The notes: generated by a model not told the origin, from the letters alone. A DNA stretch of 14,477 bases from Armatimonadota bacterium (GCA_030612605.1 JAUWNO010000016.1:1-14477); one strand, 5' to 3'. Counted from the first letter of the stretch, positions 1 through 7,762 are shown. Numbers and translations are program-made.

Positions 1-1
1 A

Positions 2-3000
2 TTCAACGGTTATGTGAACGCTACGAACTGGCCATACTGGGATCTTAATGGAGTGGATGTTGATCCGTTGACTGCATCACCAGCAGATCTTTATGCTGCA
101 ATTCAGACCAATACCTACAATGCCTATATGGAGCCATCTACCTTCCCAACAGGTTGGAAAGTAGATATTCTCGGTGGAACAGCTAATGCCGACCTGGCAG
201 TAGCTTTGGCTAACGACTGGTTCTGTCTGGGAATCAATTCCACAGACAACAGCGCCACCTACTACATCGTATTCGACGGCTGGAATGAAGCTCTTCCTCC
301 GTTCCTGATAGTTGACTATGAAGGATCAGACGGAATAGTGGCTAGAACTAAAGTGAAAGCCGTTGTAAACGATGATACTCGCGACCTGCTGGGCTACAAT
401 GTCTATCTTAATGGAGATTTTGTAGATTTCACAACAGACCTGTTCTGGCAATATGATGAAACTGCTCTTATTTCTGGATTAAGCTATATGGCTGGTGTAA
501 CTGCATTATACGATGAAGGTGAATCGTCAATTATTGAATATGAATTTATTTATAGTCCTGCTGTTTTAGATCCTCCTGAAAACCTTTTTATAGACGAAAC
601 CGGTTATGCAACCTGGGAAGTTCCGGGAGGCACAGGTGCACTCTGGGAACAGATGGCAAATCCTTCGGCAGAGGGTGGAATTAGCGTTCAGGATTTTGAA
701 ACAGCTTTTGATGCTTATGATGCTGAGGGAGCAGATGAATTTATAGTTCCTGTTGGAGAGACTTGGACCATTAATGAAGTTGTTGTACTTGGTCACTATT
801 CTGATGGTGGTGGTCCCTGTGACCTTGCTAATGTTCGTTTCTATGAAGATGCTGCAGGCATGCCTGGCACATTGCTTTTTGAATATCTCGATGTAGCTGC
901 AAATCCTGATGTAGATGGAAATCTTGATTGCTTTATTTCGGATACACCATTTACTGAAGGTACATATTGGGTTTCCGTTCAGGGACGTTTGGACTTTGGA
1001 ACAAACGGACAGTGGTATTGGGAGAAACAAGCTGCACCAACAATTGGCTATGAATTCCATTGGCGTAACCCGGGTGATGGTTTTGGTTTAGGTTTTACAA
1101 CCTGGACAACTGGTTCTCTTCCATGGCCTCCGCCGGATTATTACGATTACAACCTTAGTTTCGCACTCTATGGAGCTGTAAGTGATGGTAAAACAACTGT
1201 TGTGAAAAACAATATCAATCCATCATATAAGAAATCTTTAGAGAAGTCTGTTGAGATATCCCAAACGAAAAAACCGGGTACAAGTTTTTTATCACATATT
1301 CCTACAATTAGTTCCGGTTTTTCTGGGGGACATTCCATAAATTCTCGCGATCTTCTGGGATACAATGTTTATCTTGATGGTGTATATGTAGATTTCACTA
1401 CAAACTTATTCTGGCAATATACTGGTCTAATTAATGGACAAACCTACATAGGTGGCATAACAGCATTGTATGATGATGGTGAATCAACTCTAACAGCATT
1501 CGAATTCACTTATCTTCCTGTGGTTTTATATCCTCCTGAAAACCTGTTTGTTACAGACTTGGGTTATGCAACCTGGGAAGAACCTGGTGGAGGTGTAGTA
1601 GGTGAAATTCTTGTTGTAGATCGTGACGGAAGTTATGATAGTTATACTGATTGCTGGCCTGCTTTCCAGGCAGCTCTCGATGCAAATGGCTATACTTATA
1701 CTTATTATGAAGTACTCGATATTGCATTGGATGGACCGGATTTGGCAACCATGCAGCAACACGATTGTATCATCTGGTTCAGTGGAGAAGCCTGGGGTTA
1801 TTACGGAGATGATTGCATGACGCCTACGGATGAAGCAAATGTTGGTGTTTTTCTTGATGAAGGCGGTTCATTGTTCTTCTCAGGACAGGATTATTTATAT
1901 GCATCTTACTCGGCTGCTGGAAACCTTAATCCAGGACAATTTCCCTATGATTATCTTGGCTTAGTAAGTGTAGCTCAAGATACATGGAATATCTCTTTAC
2001 CGGATACCGGCAGTGTAGAAGGAGCTACTGGCTCCATAGCTGAAGGCTACAGTTTCACAGTTGAAGACATTTTCACAACAACAAGAGAAGGATTGTATAT
2101 CGATGAAATTCTATCTAACAATGGATTAGACCTTTTCAATATTACTAATCCAACTCCTGAAGGCATCGGAGCAGTTCAATATGATGCTTCTACATTTAGA
2201 TCTATCTTTTCAACAGTCTCTTTTGCAGCTATCACTGATCCGACTATTCAGGCAGATCTGATGGCAGAAATTGTTGAATATCTTTTTAATACTGATGAGA
2301 CTCTGGCTTCGAAAAAGAAAATAGAACATAACCTCAAAGTTACTCATCAAGAAAAACTGGCTACATCTTCTAACCGTGATCTTCTCGGATACAACCTCTA
2401 TCTTGATGGTGCTTTTGTAGCCTTCACAATAGACCTATTCTGGCAATATGACGAAAATAATCTCAATTCAGGACAAACATATCTGTCTGAAGTCACTGCA
2501 TTGTATGATGAAGGTGAATCCGAAACAATTAATTATGAATTCACATATATAGGACCTTCACCATTCGACCCACCGGAAAATGTTGAAGTAGATATTTATA
2601 CAGGACTCGTTACCTGGGATCCTCCGGGCGGAACGATTTATAGCGATGATTTTGAATCTTACAATGTAGGAGAATATCTGGCTGTACAATCTGACGACTG
2701 GACAACCTGGACTAATAATCCCGGTTCAGCAGAAGATGCATTTATTTCCGATGATTATGCCCTGAGTGGAACTAAATCTGTAAAGGTAGATGGAACAACG
2801 GACCTTATCTTAATCATGGAAAACTATACATCTGGATGTTATTCAATAGATCTGAACATGTATATTCCAGATGGATATTGCGGATATTACAATCTGCAAA
2901 AAACCAATGTTCCTGCTACGGAATGGGGATTCCAGATAATGTTTGATGTTACAGGCATTGCTTCGATTGATGGTGGTGCAGCAGCAGCTTGTACTTTCCC

Positions 3001-4390
3001 ATTCGACTTTGATACCTGGCTGAATTTTGAAATCATAGTAGATCTGGATATTGACCTTTGTGAATTCTTTTATGATGGCACTTTGATGCATTCCTATCAA
3101 TGGACACTCGGTTGCTTTGGAACACCCGGGCTTCTCTCTCTGGGTGGAGTGAATATGTTTGCCTGGGCTTCTGCCGGTAATAATCCTCTTTATTACTTTG
3201 ATGATGTCTCATTATCACTTGTCAATGCAGAACCAAGCGAAGATGTAACAGGTTATAATGTGTGGCTCGATGGTGCATTTGTTATTTATACTGAAGAACT
3301 TCAATGTGAACTTTTAGAGCATACAACACTTAATTACGGTCAAACATATTTTGCCGGTGTTTCCGCAGTTTATGATGATCCGGGTGAATCTGATATTGTA
3401 GAAGTTGAGTTCACATTCACTCAAGAACCTATCAATCCACCGGAAAATCTTGTTGTTACCCTATACGATTATAATGATGTACTTCTTGAGTGGGAGCCAC
3501 CGGGAGGAACAAGTGGAGTAGTTGGTGGTGCAACGGATGGTATTCTGCCAATTAAACATGTATTACAAAAGAGCAGACAAATGTTTAGAAATGGAACTCC
3601 GGAAGTTCTTTACATGCATCCTCGCACCAAGAGAATTGAAAACAACAGAGACAATCGTATGCTGATTGGTTATAATGTCTTTCGTGATGGTGATCTGATA
3701 GTTTATATCAATGATCCCAATGAATTAACTTATGATGATGAGTGCTTAGACGGTGGAACTTATGAATATTGGGTAACAGCGGTTTATGATAATGGCGAAT
3801 CTGAACCATCCAATGCTGAAGAAGTAATTGTTATTCTATATCCACCTCAGGATTTAGTGGCAATAGTTCAAGGTATCAACAACGTTTTCTTAACCTGGAA
3901 TGCTCCTGCAGATAGAGACCTCTTATATTACGAGATTTATCGAAATGACGATCTGATAGCTTCCAATATTGGTTCAACTTTCTACCTTGATATTGGTCTT
4001 CCAGCAGGTGATTATACATATTACGTTATCGCAATATATGATGGCGGTTGGGCATCAGATCCTTCTAATAGTGCGACTGTAACGGTTGATGCGGGTGGCA
4101 TTCCTTTACCACTTGTTACAGAGCTGAATGGCAACTATCCGAACCCGTTCAATCCTGATACGAGGATCAAGTTCTCTGTTCATGAAGCTGGTAATGTAAG
4201 AATCGATATTTTCAATAGTAAGGGTCAGAAGATTAGAACTCTGGTTAATGAATTTCTGAGTGCTAACTTCTATAATATGGTTTGGGATGGAAAAGACACT
4301 AATGGCTTAAATGTTTCCAGCGGTGTCTATTTCTACAAAATGGATGCTGGCAAATATACTTCGATTAAGAAAATGATCTTGATGAAATAA
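2..4390 (+). CDS. Giant secreted multidomain protein with interrupted FnIII-like repeats and FlgD-like C-terminal sorting domain (5' truncated by window)
   Basis: The frame is open to the left edge (codons before the GTG at 14 read FNGY), so that GTG is not the start; residue numbers below count from it. Five FnIII-like modules share the pattern PPENL...TW..PGG...RDLLGYNVYLDG...Y...VTALYDEGES. RDLLGYN-type segments lie at about residues 123, 445, 788, 1076 and 1215, and W..PPGG segments at about 200, 520, 867 and 1159. Between them sit unrelated blocks: a beta-rich domain (207-444), a class I glutamine-amidotransferase-like fold beginning GEILVVDRDG (527-787), a concanavalin-like beta-sandwich beginning YSDDFESY (874-1075) and a short basic linker (1166-1214). 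An uninterrupted FnIII module follows, then a FlgD-like tail from YPNPFNP (1375) to KKMILMK. Such tails direct export or surface attachment in FCB bacteria. The role is probably adhesive or structural on the cell surface; no catalytic residues were identified. A terminator-like hairpin follows the stop directly. Confidence 0.93.
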   Translation, partial: FNGYVNATNWPYWDLNGVDVDPLTASPADLYAAIQTNTYNAYMEPSTFPTGWKVDILGGTANADLAVALANDWFCLGINSTDNSATYYIVFDGWNEALPPFLIVDYEGSDGIVARTKVKAVVNDDTRDLLGYNVYLNGDFVDFTTDLFWQYDETALISGLSYMAGVTALYDEGESSIIEYEFIYSPAVLDPPENLFIDETGYATWEVPGGTGALWEQMANPSAEGGISVQDFETAFDAYDAEGADEFIVPVGETWTINEVVVLGHYSDGGGPCDLANVRFYEDAAGMPGTLLFEYLDVAANPDVDGNLDCFISDTPFTEGTYWVSVQGRLDFGTNGQWYWEKQAAPTIGYEFHWRNPGDGFGLGFTTWTTGSLPWPPPDYYDYNLSFALYGAVSDGKTTVVKNNINPSYKKSLEKSVEISQTKKPGTSFLSHIPTISSGFSGGHSINSRDLLGYNVYLDGVYVDFTTNLFWQYTGLINGQTYIGGITALYDDGESTLTAFEFTYLPVVLYPPENLFVTDLGYATWEEPGGGVVGEILVVDRDGSYDSYTDCWPAFQAALDANGYTYTYYEVLDIALDGPDLATMQQHDCIIWFSGEAWGYYGDDCMTPTDEANVGVFLDEGGSLFFSGQDYLYASYSAAGNLNPGQFPYDYLGLVSVAQDTWNISLPDTGSVEGATGSIAEGYSFTVEDIFTTTREGLYIDEILSNNGLDLFNITNPTPEGIGAVQYDASTFRSIFSTVSFAAITDPTIQADLMAEIVEYLFNTDETLASKKKIEHNLKVTHQEKLATSSNRDLLGYNLYLDGAFVAFTIDLFWQYDENNLNSGQTYLSEVTALYDEGESETINYEFTYIGPSPFDPPENVEVDIYTGLVTWDPPGGTIYSDDFESYNVGEYLAVQSDDWTTWTNNPGSAEDAFISDDYALSGTKSVKVDGTTDLILIMENYTSGCYSIDLNMYIPDGYCGYYNLQKTNVPATEWGFQIMFDVTGIASIDGGAAAACTFPFDFDTWLNFEIIVDLDIDLCEFFYDGTLMHSYQWTLGCFGTPGLLSLGGVNMFAWASAGNNPLYYFDDVSLSLVNAEPSEDVTGYNVWLDGAFVIYTEELQCELLEHTTLNYGQTYFAGVSAVYDDPGESDIVEVEFTFTQEPINPPENLVVTLYDYNDVLLEWEPPGGTSGVVGGATDGILPIKHVLQKSRQMFRNGTPEVLYMHPRTKRIENNRDNRMLIGYNVFRDGDLIVYINDPNELTYDDECLDGGTYEYWVTAVYDNGESEPSNAEEVIVILYPPQDLVAIVQGINNVFLTWNAPADRDLLYYEIYRNDDLIASNIGSTFYLDIGLPAGDYTYYVIAIYDGGWASDPSNSATVTVDAGGIPLPLVTELNGNYPNPFNPDTRIKFSVHEAGNVRIDIFNSKGQKIRTLVNEFLSANFYNMVWDGKDTNGLNVSSGVYFYKMDAGKYTSIKKMILMK

Positions 4391-4399
4391 GGAAATTTC

Positions 4400-4430
4400 G
4401 CCCCGAAGAAGTTCGGGGCAACTTTCTTTT
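4400..4430 (+). terminator. Hairpin terminator-like, first copy
   Basis: A perfect 8-bp stem GCCCCGAA (4400-4407) / TTCGGGGC (4412-4419) with loop GAAG begins 10 nt after the stop codon and is followed by a T-rich stretch (ACTTTCTTTT). The T run is interrupted, so it is a plausible but not ideal intrinsic terminator for the upstream gene. Confidence 0.6.
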
Positions 4431-4452
4431 CTTGATGAAATAAGGAAATTTC

Positions 4453-4485
4453 GCCCCGAAGAAAATTCGGGGCAACTTTCCCTTT
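4453..4485 (+). terminator. Hairpin terminator-like, second (duplicated) copy
   Basis: Same 8-bp stem as the first copy (4453-4460 / 4466-4473) with a 5-nt loop GAAAA, followed by ACTTTCCCTTT. It arose with the tandem duplication of the gene end; the loop differs by one base in length and in sequence while the stem is unchanged. Confidence 0.5.
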
Positions 4486-4513
4486 CTTGATGAAATAAGC
4501 GTTTAATTTCACG

Positions 4514-4560
4514 ACCCCCTCTTTAATTCTTCCCCTAATTAGGGGGAGTTAGTGGGGGTT
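4514..4560. repeat. Nested C/G-run palindrome, dispersed-repeat type
   Basis: The inner perfect palindrome CCCCTAATTAGGGG (4532-4545) is flanked by outer arms ACCCCC (4514-4519) and GGGGGT (4554-4559), so the whole can fold as a long imperfect hairpin. It has no coding content. Elements of this form are commonly scattered between genes in environmental bacterial genomes; that it is a multicopy repeat here is inference. Confidence 0.55.
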
Positions 4561-4620
4561 AAGAAATAAGCTTCGCATTTCATTGGATAAATTCTTAATG
4601 AAGTAATCCATACAAAATTA

Positions 4621-4659
4621 AAAGCTCCGTCCGGTAGTTGCCGGATCGGGGCTTTTTTT
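4621..4659 (+). terminator. Strong intrinsic terminator
   Basis: AAAGCTCCGTCCGG (4621-4634) pairs with CCGGATCGGGGCTTT (4641-4655) across a 6-nt loop, with one bulged T and one G-U pair, and runs into seven Ts (4653-4659). The A-tract and T-tract at its base could also support termination in the other direction. It lies 230 nt after the upstream stop, beyond the duplicated hairpins, so it is either a backup terminator or the remnant of a lost gene's end. Confidence 0.75.
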
Positions 4660-4702
4660 GTAATTGGAAAAAGGGAAAGAATACATTAAACTCATCCTGC
4701 TG

Positions 4703-4728
4703 TCCTTCTCTTAAAAAAAAGAGAAGGA
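4703..4728. repeat. Perfect 10-bp hairpin
   Basis: TCCTTCTCTT (4703-4712) and AAGAGAAGGA (4719-4728) are perfect inverted repeats around six As. No T run follows, so it is not an obvious terminator. It is one of the run of palindromes in this gene-free stretch. Confidence 0.6.
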
Positions 4729-4776
4729 ACATAAGAAAAATGAAAGAAAAGCATTAGAAAGAAAATAGCAAGAAGT

Positions 4777-4813
4777 CATCCCTCGCTTATGCTAAAGAGA
4801 GGAACCGAGGGTG
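4777..4813. repeat. Imperfect palindrome CATCCCTCG / CGAGGGTG
   Basis: Arms CATCCCTCG (4777-4785) and CGAGGGTG (4806-4813) pair with one bulged base around a 20-nt loop. It has no coding content and resembles a dispersed intergenic hairpin. Confidence 0.4.
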
Positions 4814-4847
4814 AGTTAGATAATATCTTAACATTCAGCAACGTCAG

Positions 4848-4878
4848 CATTCCCACGCGGGAGCGTGGGAACGAGAGG
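4848..4878. repeat. REP-like palindrome, copy 1
   Basis: TTCCCACGC (4850-4858) and GCGTGGGAA (4863-4871) form a perfect 9-bp stem around GGGA, followed by the tail CGAGAGG. Palindromes of this form are widespread intergenic repeats in many bacterial phyla. A 25/30-identical version sits inside the coding region at 13202-13231, and a degenerate version lies at 4923-4953. Confidence 0.75.
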
Positions 4879-4922
4879 ATTGGACAAGTCGCTGCGATAC
4901 AGGTCTGATCATTACCTCCACG

Positions 4923-4953
4923 TTCCAATGCTCCAGCGTGGGAACATAGAGGA
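4923..4953. repeat. REP-like palindrome, degenerate copy 2
   Basis: The arms are GTTCCAATGC (about 4922-4931) and GCGTGGGAAC. Relative to copy 1 the left arm carries two changes, one of which still allows a G-U pair. The right part (GCGTGGGAAC, then AGAGG) matches copy 1, and both copies have the same orientation about 75 nt apart. Confidence 0.6.
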
Positions 4954-5085
4954 TAATTCAATTGACAAAATAAATTCTATTCTTTTTTTTAAAACAGGTT
5001 AGTTTTAATATGAGAAATGAAGAAAGAAATGTATGATGATTTATTTAAATAAAAGTACTATCGTTATTATTTAACACGAACATTT

Positions 5086-5091
5086 AGGAGG
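5086..5091 (+). promoter_or_regulatory. Shine-Dalgarno AGGAGG for the phosphoesterase gene
   Basis: A full AGGAGG lies 6 nt before the ATG at 5098. This favours that start over the in-frame ATG at 5113, for which the spacing would be too long. Confidence 0.85.
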
Positions 5092-5097
5092 ATATTT

Positions 5098-6774
5098 ATG
5101 TTAATAATTTTTATGAAAAATCTGTTAAAAAAAATCCAGGTATTATTACTCACAGTTATGATTATAATTAGTTTTATATTCATTTTATCTTCATGCTCAA
5201 AGTCTGTAGAAACGGATGAAGAAACACTAAGTTTTTCATTTCCCTTAATGAGCATGAAACACGATCTTTATTTTCACCTGGATCATGAAGCAAGATCAAT
5301 CGAATTGTTGTTTAATGAGAATATAGATCAGCAAACTGTTGCAGGTAATATGATGTTGTCAGACCAAACCGGTACTTTAAACACAGAATACGATATTGAA
5401 GTTATCGGAAAAATCGTAACCTTACAATTTAATGATGATTATTGCCTGCAAGACGGCTGGAAGTATTTATTATTTATTTATACAGGCTTGAAATCAACTA
5501 ACAGTATAAGTTTGAAAGAAGATGAAACCATAGAACTGAGAACAACCGGAGAACTAATAAACTTAACAGGTTCTCAAGCCACAATCAGAGACACTATTCA
5601 AAGAAGTGCAATAGTTTGCATTAGCGATCTTCATATGGGAGATACCAGGGCTACGACAAATAACTATTGCGAATTTAACAATAATGCTGCAGCACTGGAG
5701 AATTTCCTGGAGTTTATCTTAATTAGTCCTAAGGTTAAGCAGCTTGTGATCTGTGGAGATTTATTGGATGAATGGATGGTTCCTTATGATATTGCACCTT
5801 TTGATTCTTTAGTTGGAATTCACAATTCTGAAGATTATTTTCAGGCAATAGCTAATAATCCGGTAAATCTACCTATATTTGATAAATTCAGGGATATTGC
5901 AAATCATAATGATATTGAACTAATCTACATTCCGGGAAATCATGATATGCTCGTAACTCAAGATATAATTGAAGGTATTATACCGGGGATCATCTGGGAG
6001 GGAAATGTTGCCGGTTTGGGAATATATTCACCCTTGGATGATATCATCATGGAACACGGACACCGTTATGATCTGTTCAATTGTCCTCAACCTCTGGTCA
6101 ATAACGGACATATGATTCCTCCCGGATATTTTATTACCCGATTATATGCCAAGGGTATGGCATCTCAAAATAGTTATCAGCCAGGTGATTATATCCAGCC
6201 AAAAGGTTCCTTTGAATTCTTTATAGCCTGGAATATAGCTTTTCTTAAGGTGCTGTCAGATTTCAATATGGAATGTCCGGATATGAATTCTCCCAATGTG
6301 AAAATGACTGGTTTAGACGATTATTACGATAATTTTTCTTTTAATGAAGCTTATGATATGTATGCTGCAAATATTGAAGATCTTTGGCAGCAAACTCAAA
6401 GTGTAAATCAGGTTCCTGTTCCAATTGATGTTCTAACCGGCATCTGGAATGGACTTGATCTTTCAGGAGCTCCTATTACTGAATACATGATAAATCCATC
6501 CACAAGCCAATATAAAATTATTGTTTTTGGTCATTCTCATTATCCTCATCTAATGGTTTATCCTTCAGGAAAAAACTATACAAGCGTATATGCAAATTCC
6601 GGAAGCTGGGTTGATGCGGAATATAGTGAGTATGATGTTAGAACTTTTGTTGTATTAAATCCAGGAGAATGGACCGGTTCGGAAATCGATGTATTAATGC
6701 TGTATAAATACGATCCTGATGGTATGGGTTTTGCACCTGTACTTATTTCCGAAGAGAGCATAGATATAGATTAG
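5098..6774 (+). CDS. Lipoprotein calcineurin-like metallophosphoesterase with N-terminal Ig-like domain
   Basis: Predicted to hydrolyse a phosphoester outside the cytoplasm with a dinuclear metal centre; substrate unknown. Residues 7-33 form a lipoprotein signal (KK, hydrophobic core, lipobox LSSC with Cys33). About 45-152 resembles an SbsA/Big_5-type Ig-like domain (LLFNENIDQQTV...). The catalytic domain shows the ordered metallophosphoesterase motifs: ISDLHMGD (Asp177, His179), CGDLLDEW (Asp221), PGNHD (Asn281, His282), EHGHRYD (about 319-325) and FGHSHYP (His479, His481). The GDLLDEW and HGHRYD segments resemble LpxH-like UDP-diacylglucosamine hydrolases, but those are cytoplasmic and about 240 residues, so equivalence is unlikely. 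It stands alone on the + strand, convergent with vapC. All metal-ligand motifs appear intact, so it should be active. Confidence 0.9.
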   Translation: MLIIFMKNLLKKIQVLLLTVMIIISFIFILSSCSKSVETDEETLSFSFPLMSMKHDLYFHLDHEARSIELLFNENIDQQTVAGNMMLSDQTGTLNTEYDIEVIGKIVTLQFNDDYCLQDGWKYLLFIYTGLKSTNSISLKEDETIELRTTGELINLTGSQATIRDTIQRSAIVCISDLHMGDTRATTNNYCEFNNNAAALENFLEFILISPKVKQLVICGDLLDEWMVPYDIAPFDSLVGIHNSEDYFQAIANNPVNLPIFDKFRDIANHNDIELIYIPGNHDMLVTQDIIEGIIPGIIWEGNVAGLGIYSPLDDIIMEHGHRYDLFNCPQPLVNNGHMIPPGYFITRLYAKGMASQNSYQPGDYIQPKGSFEFFIAWNIAFLKVLSDFNMECPDMNSPNVKMTGLDDYYDNFSFNEAYDMYAANIEDLWQQTQSVNQVPVPIDVLTGIWNGLDLSGAPITEYMINPSTSQYKIIVFGHSHYPHLMVYPSGKNYTSVYANSGSWVDAEYSEYDVRTFVVLNPGEWTGSEIDVLMLYKYDPDGMGFAPVLISEESIDID

Positions 6775-6893
6775 ATTTAATTATTCTCTAAGTTTTACGG
6801 ATTGTTCTTATACATATTTATTTTGGAAATTCCCTGATTATCTTCTGTTTGAGTTAGTTGCTGCTAATGATGTTTGCGTGTGCTGCGGGATCG

Positions 6894-6949
6894 AAACGAT
6901 CCTAACAGAAAGCGGACAGATAACCCAACCGCAGGTGCTTTTGTTAGTG
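6894..6949 (-). repeat. Imperfect palindrome, attC-like, just downstream of vapC
   Basis: CTAACAGAAAGC (6902-6913) and GCTTTTGTTAG (6937-6947) are inverted repeats with one bulged base. Read on the - strand the site starts ACTAACAAAAGC, has a GCGG/CCGC inner pair, and ends GTTAGGA. This resembles integron attC architecture (R'' ..AAC, bulged inner stem, R' GTTRRRY), though the outer consensus is not fully met. An adjacent small hairpin GGATCG-AAA-CGATCC lies at 6888-6902. No integron integrase is visible. Confidence 0.35.
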
Positions 6950-6958
6950 GAAATCCTC

Positions 6959-7381
6959 TTAATGCTCACGAATTTTATGAAGTTGTGCTTCGACAAATTT
7001 TGAGTAATTTTCAAAATCTTTATCTGTCGTTAGAATAGAAAAATTATTATTATGTGAAACTGCACATATTAAAAAATCAATATGAGAACCTTGAATCCCG
7101 TTATTACGACAAACATTAAAGAAATCAGAAGCGGTTTCGTAATCATTTAGTGTTATTAAAAAATCATCAAAAGCCCTTAATTTTTTTTTAAGTTTTTCAA
7201 ACTGAGATTTAGAATTTATTCCAGATAATATTTCCTGTCGTATCGGACCTATTAAAATTGCTCTTGTTTCCTTTATCAATTCAATTAATTCTTCTACAAT
7301 TTGTAATTCTGAATTGTTAAGCTTTGCTCTTTTCCGCCTTAAAGCCAGAGACCAAACTGAAGTATCAATTAATACTTTCAT
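6959..7381 (-). CDS. vapC: PIN-domain toxin VapC, ribonuclease of a type II toxin-antitoxin system
   Basis: At 140 residues it has the usual VapC length. The acidic PIN-domain residues are in place: Asp6 (VLIDTSVW), Glu50 (IRQEILSG), Asp102 (SHIDFLICAV) and Asp120 with Asp122 (ILTTDKDF). The family cleaves RNA (tRNA or rRNA sites) using Mg2+ when freed from its antitoxin. The ATG overlaps the antitoxin stop by ATGA, so translation is coupled and the toxin is made only after the antitoxin. The gene ends about 10 nt before an attC-like palindrome and is convergent with the phosphoesterase gene. All catalytic residues are intact. The target RNA cannot be read from sequence. Confidence 0.93.
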   Translation of the reverse strand: MKVLIDTSVWSLALRRKRAKLNNSELQIVEELIELIKETRAILIGPIRQEILSGINSKSQFEKLKKKLRAFDDFLITLNDYETASDFFNVCRNNGIQGSHIDFLICAVSHNNNFSILTTDKDFENYSKFVEAQLHKIREH

Positions 7382-7578
7382 TTGCGATTCCGTCCGTTTT
7401 TGTAATTATATTCAGAATCATAATCAACAGTTCCGAAAAATTTAACTATTTCTAACTGTTTATGCCTTTGGATAAATTCAAGTAATGCTGTATTTACAGT
7501 ATCCTTTTTAGTTTTAAAACCACCAATTTTTTGAGCTTCGACCAATAAATTAGAATTAAGTGCAAGATTTGTAGCCAT
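7378..7578 (-). CDS. vapB: Antitoxin VapB
   Basis: 66 residues. The N-terminal pattern (MATNLALNSNLLVEAQKIGG, then KTKKDTVNTALLEFIQRHKQ) matches the VapB family ribbon-helix-helix DNA-binding half; the C-terminal tail (FFGTVDYDSEYNYKNGRNRK) is the kind of segment that wraps the toxin. The start chosen is the ATG at 7578, which has GGAGG five nt upstream; an in-frame TTG at 7590 would overlap that Shine-Dalgarno and is rejected. It overlaps vapC by 4 nt. The pair probably autoregulates through the inverted repeat in its promoter, which VapB would bind. Confidence 0.9.
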   Translation of the reverse strand: MATNLALNSNLLVEAQKIGGFKTKKDTVNTALLEFIQRHKQLEIVKFFGTVDYDSEYNYKNGRNRK

Positions 7579-7598
7579 AATTACCTCCAATTAATTTT

Positions 7599-7628
7599 TA
7601 CACAAAACAATATAGTTTAGTATGTGTA
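7599..7628. promoter_or_regulatory. Candidate VapB/VapBC operator
   Basis: Inverted repeat TACACA (7599-7604) / TGTGTA (7623-7628) with an 18-nt centre that spans the -10 and most of the spacer. The position fits repression by the VapBC complex. The arms are short, so a chance match is possible. Confidence 0.4.
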
Positions 7629-7636
7629 GAAGTCAA
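7609..7636 (-). promoter_or_regulatory. vapBC promoter (sigma-70-like)
   Basis: Read on the - strand: TTGACT (7636-7631), a 16-nt spacer, then TATATT (7614-7609). It ends about 30 nt before the vapB ATG. It is the only vapBC promoter candidate with good hexamers and spacing, and shows that the pair carries its own promoter. Confidence 0.6.
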
Positions 7637-7664
7637 GACAAAACTCATTTCCAGTAATGTATTG

Positions 7665-7762
7665 CAACTGCCACGCCATCTCAAATTTACATCTCAACTT
7701 TCATACGAAATTCCAGCCCAAAATTACCACCAAACTTTGATACGAATTCTAGCGTGGAGTTG
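7665..7762. repeat. Long imperfect palindrome upstream of vapB (cassette-boundary-like), with inner degenerate tandem repeat
   Basis: CAACTGCCACGC (7665-7676) and GCGTGGAGTTG (7752-7762) are inverted repeats with one extra G in the left arm. On the + strand the right arm continues into TTTGTTATGT, i.e. ACATAAC on the - strand, an R''-like heptamer. The interior holds two degenerate tandem copies of about 36 nt, each with the order AAATT/AAATTAC, CAACTTT/AAACTTT, GATACGAA and TTC.AGC. The element lies between the 819-residue gene and vapB. It looks like a recombination-site or mobile-palindrome remnant. Confidence 0.45.

Larger units (their letters stand above)
4378..4498 (+). repeat. Tandem duplication of gene 3' end plus terminator-like hairpin
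   Basis: The last codons and stop of the upstream gene (CTTGATGAAATAA) begin at 4378, recur at 4431 and again at 4486, giving periods of 53 and 55 nt. The first two copies are each followed by GGAAATTTC and a GCCCCGAA/TTCGGGGC hairpin; the third keeps only the first part. It reads as a slippage or unequal-crossover duplication of the gene terminus, directly visible in the sequence. Confidence 0.9.
4391..5097. other. Gene-free, palindrome-rich intergenic region
   Basis: No coding frame here has a ribosome site or a recognisable product. It holds the hairpins and repeats listed separately, then an AT-rich leader to the next gene. The leader contains a TTGACA hexamer at 4962-4967 with no convincing -10 partner at normal spacing, and a perfect 14-bp palindrome TTTATTTAAATAAA at 5040-5053 that could be an operator or chance in AT-rich DNA. 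I could not place the promoter of the gene at 5098. Confidence 0.7.

Noticed and set aside
566..1060. 164-codon open frame on the - strand
   Set aside because: It is antisense to the FnIII-repeat gene, has no domain similarity, and is rich in Cys/Ile as expected of a shadow frame.
4776..4961. 61-codon open frame on the - strand between genes
   Set aside because: It is built from the two REP-like palindromes; translations containing RSRVG are a usual artefact of this repeat type.
4962..4990. TTGACA promoter for the phosphoesterase gene
   Set aside because: There is no acceptable -10 hexamer 16-18 nt downstream; the T/A tract there does not fit.
7579..7590. Upstream TTG start for vapB
   Set aside because: The TTG overlaps the GGAGG that serves the ATG at 7578; family members begin at M-x-T-x-L.
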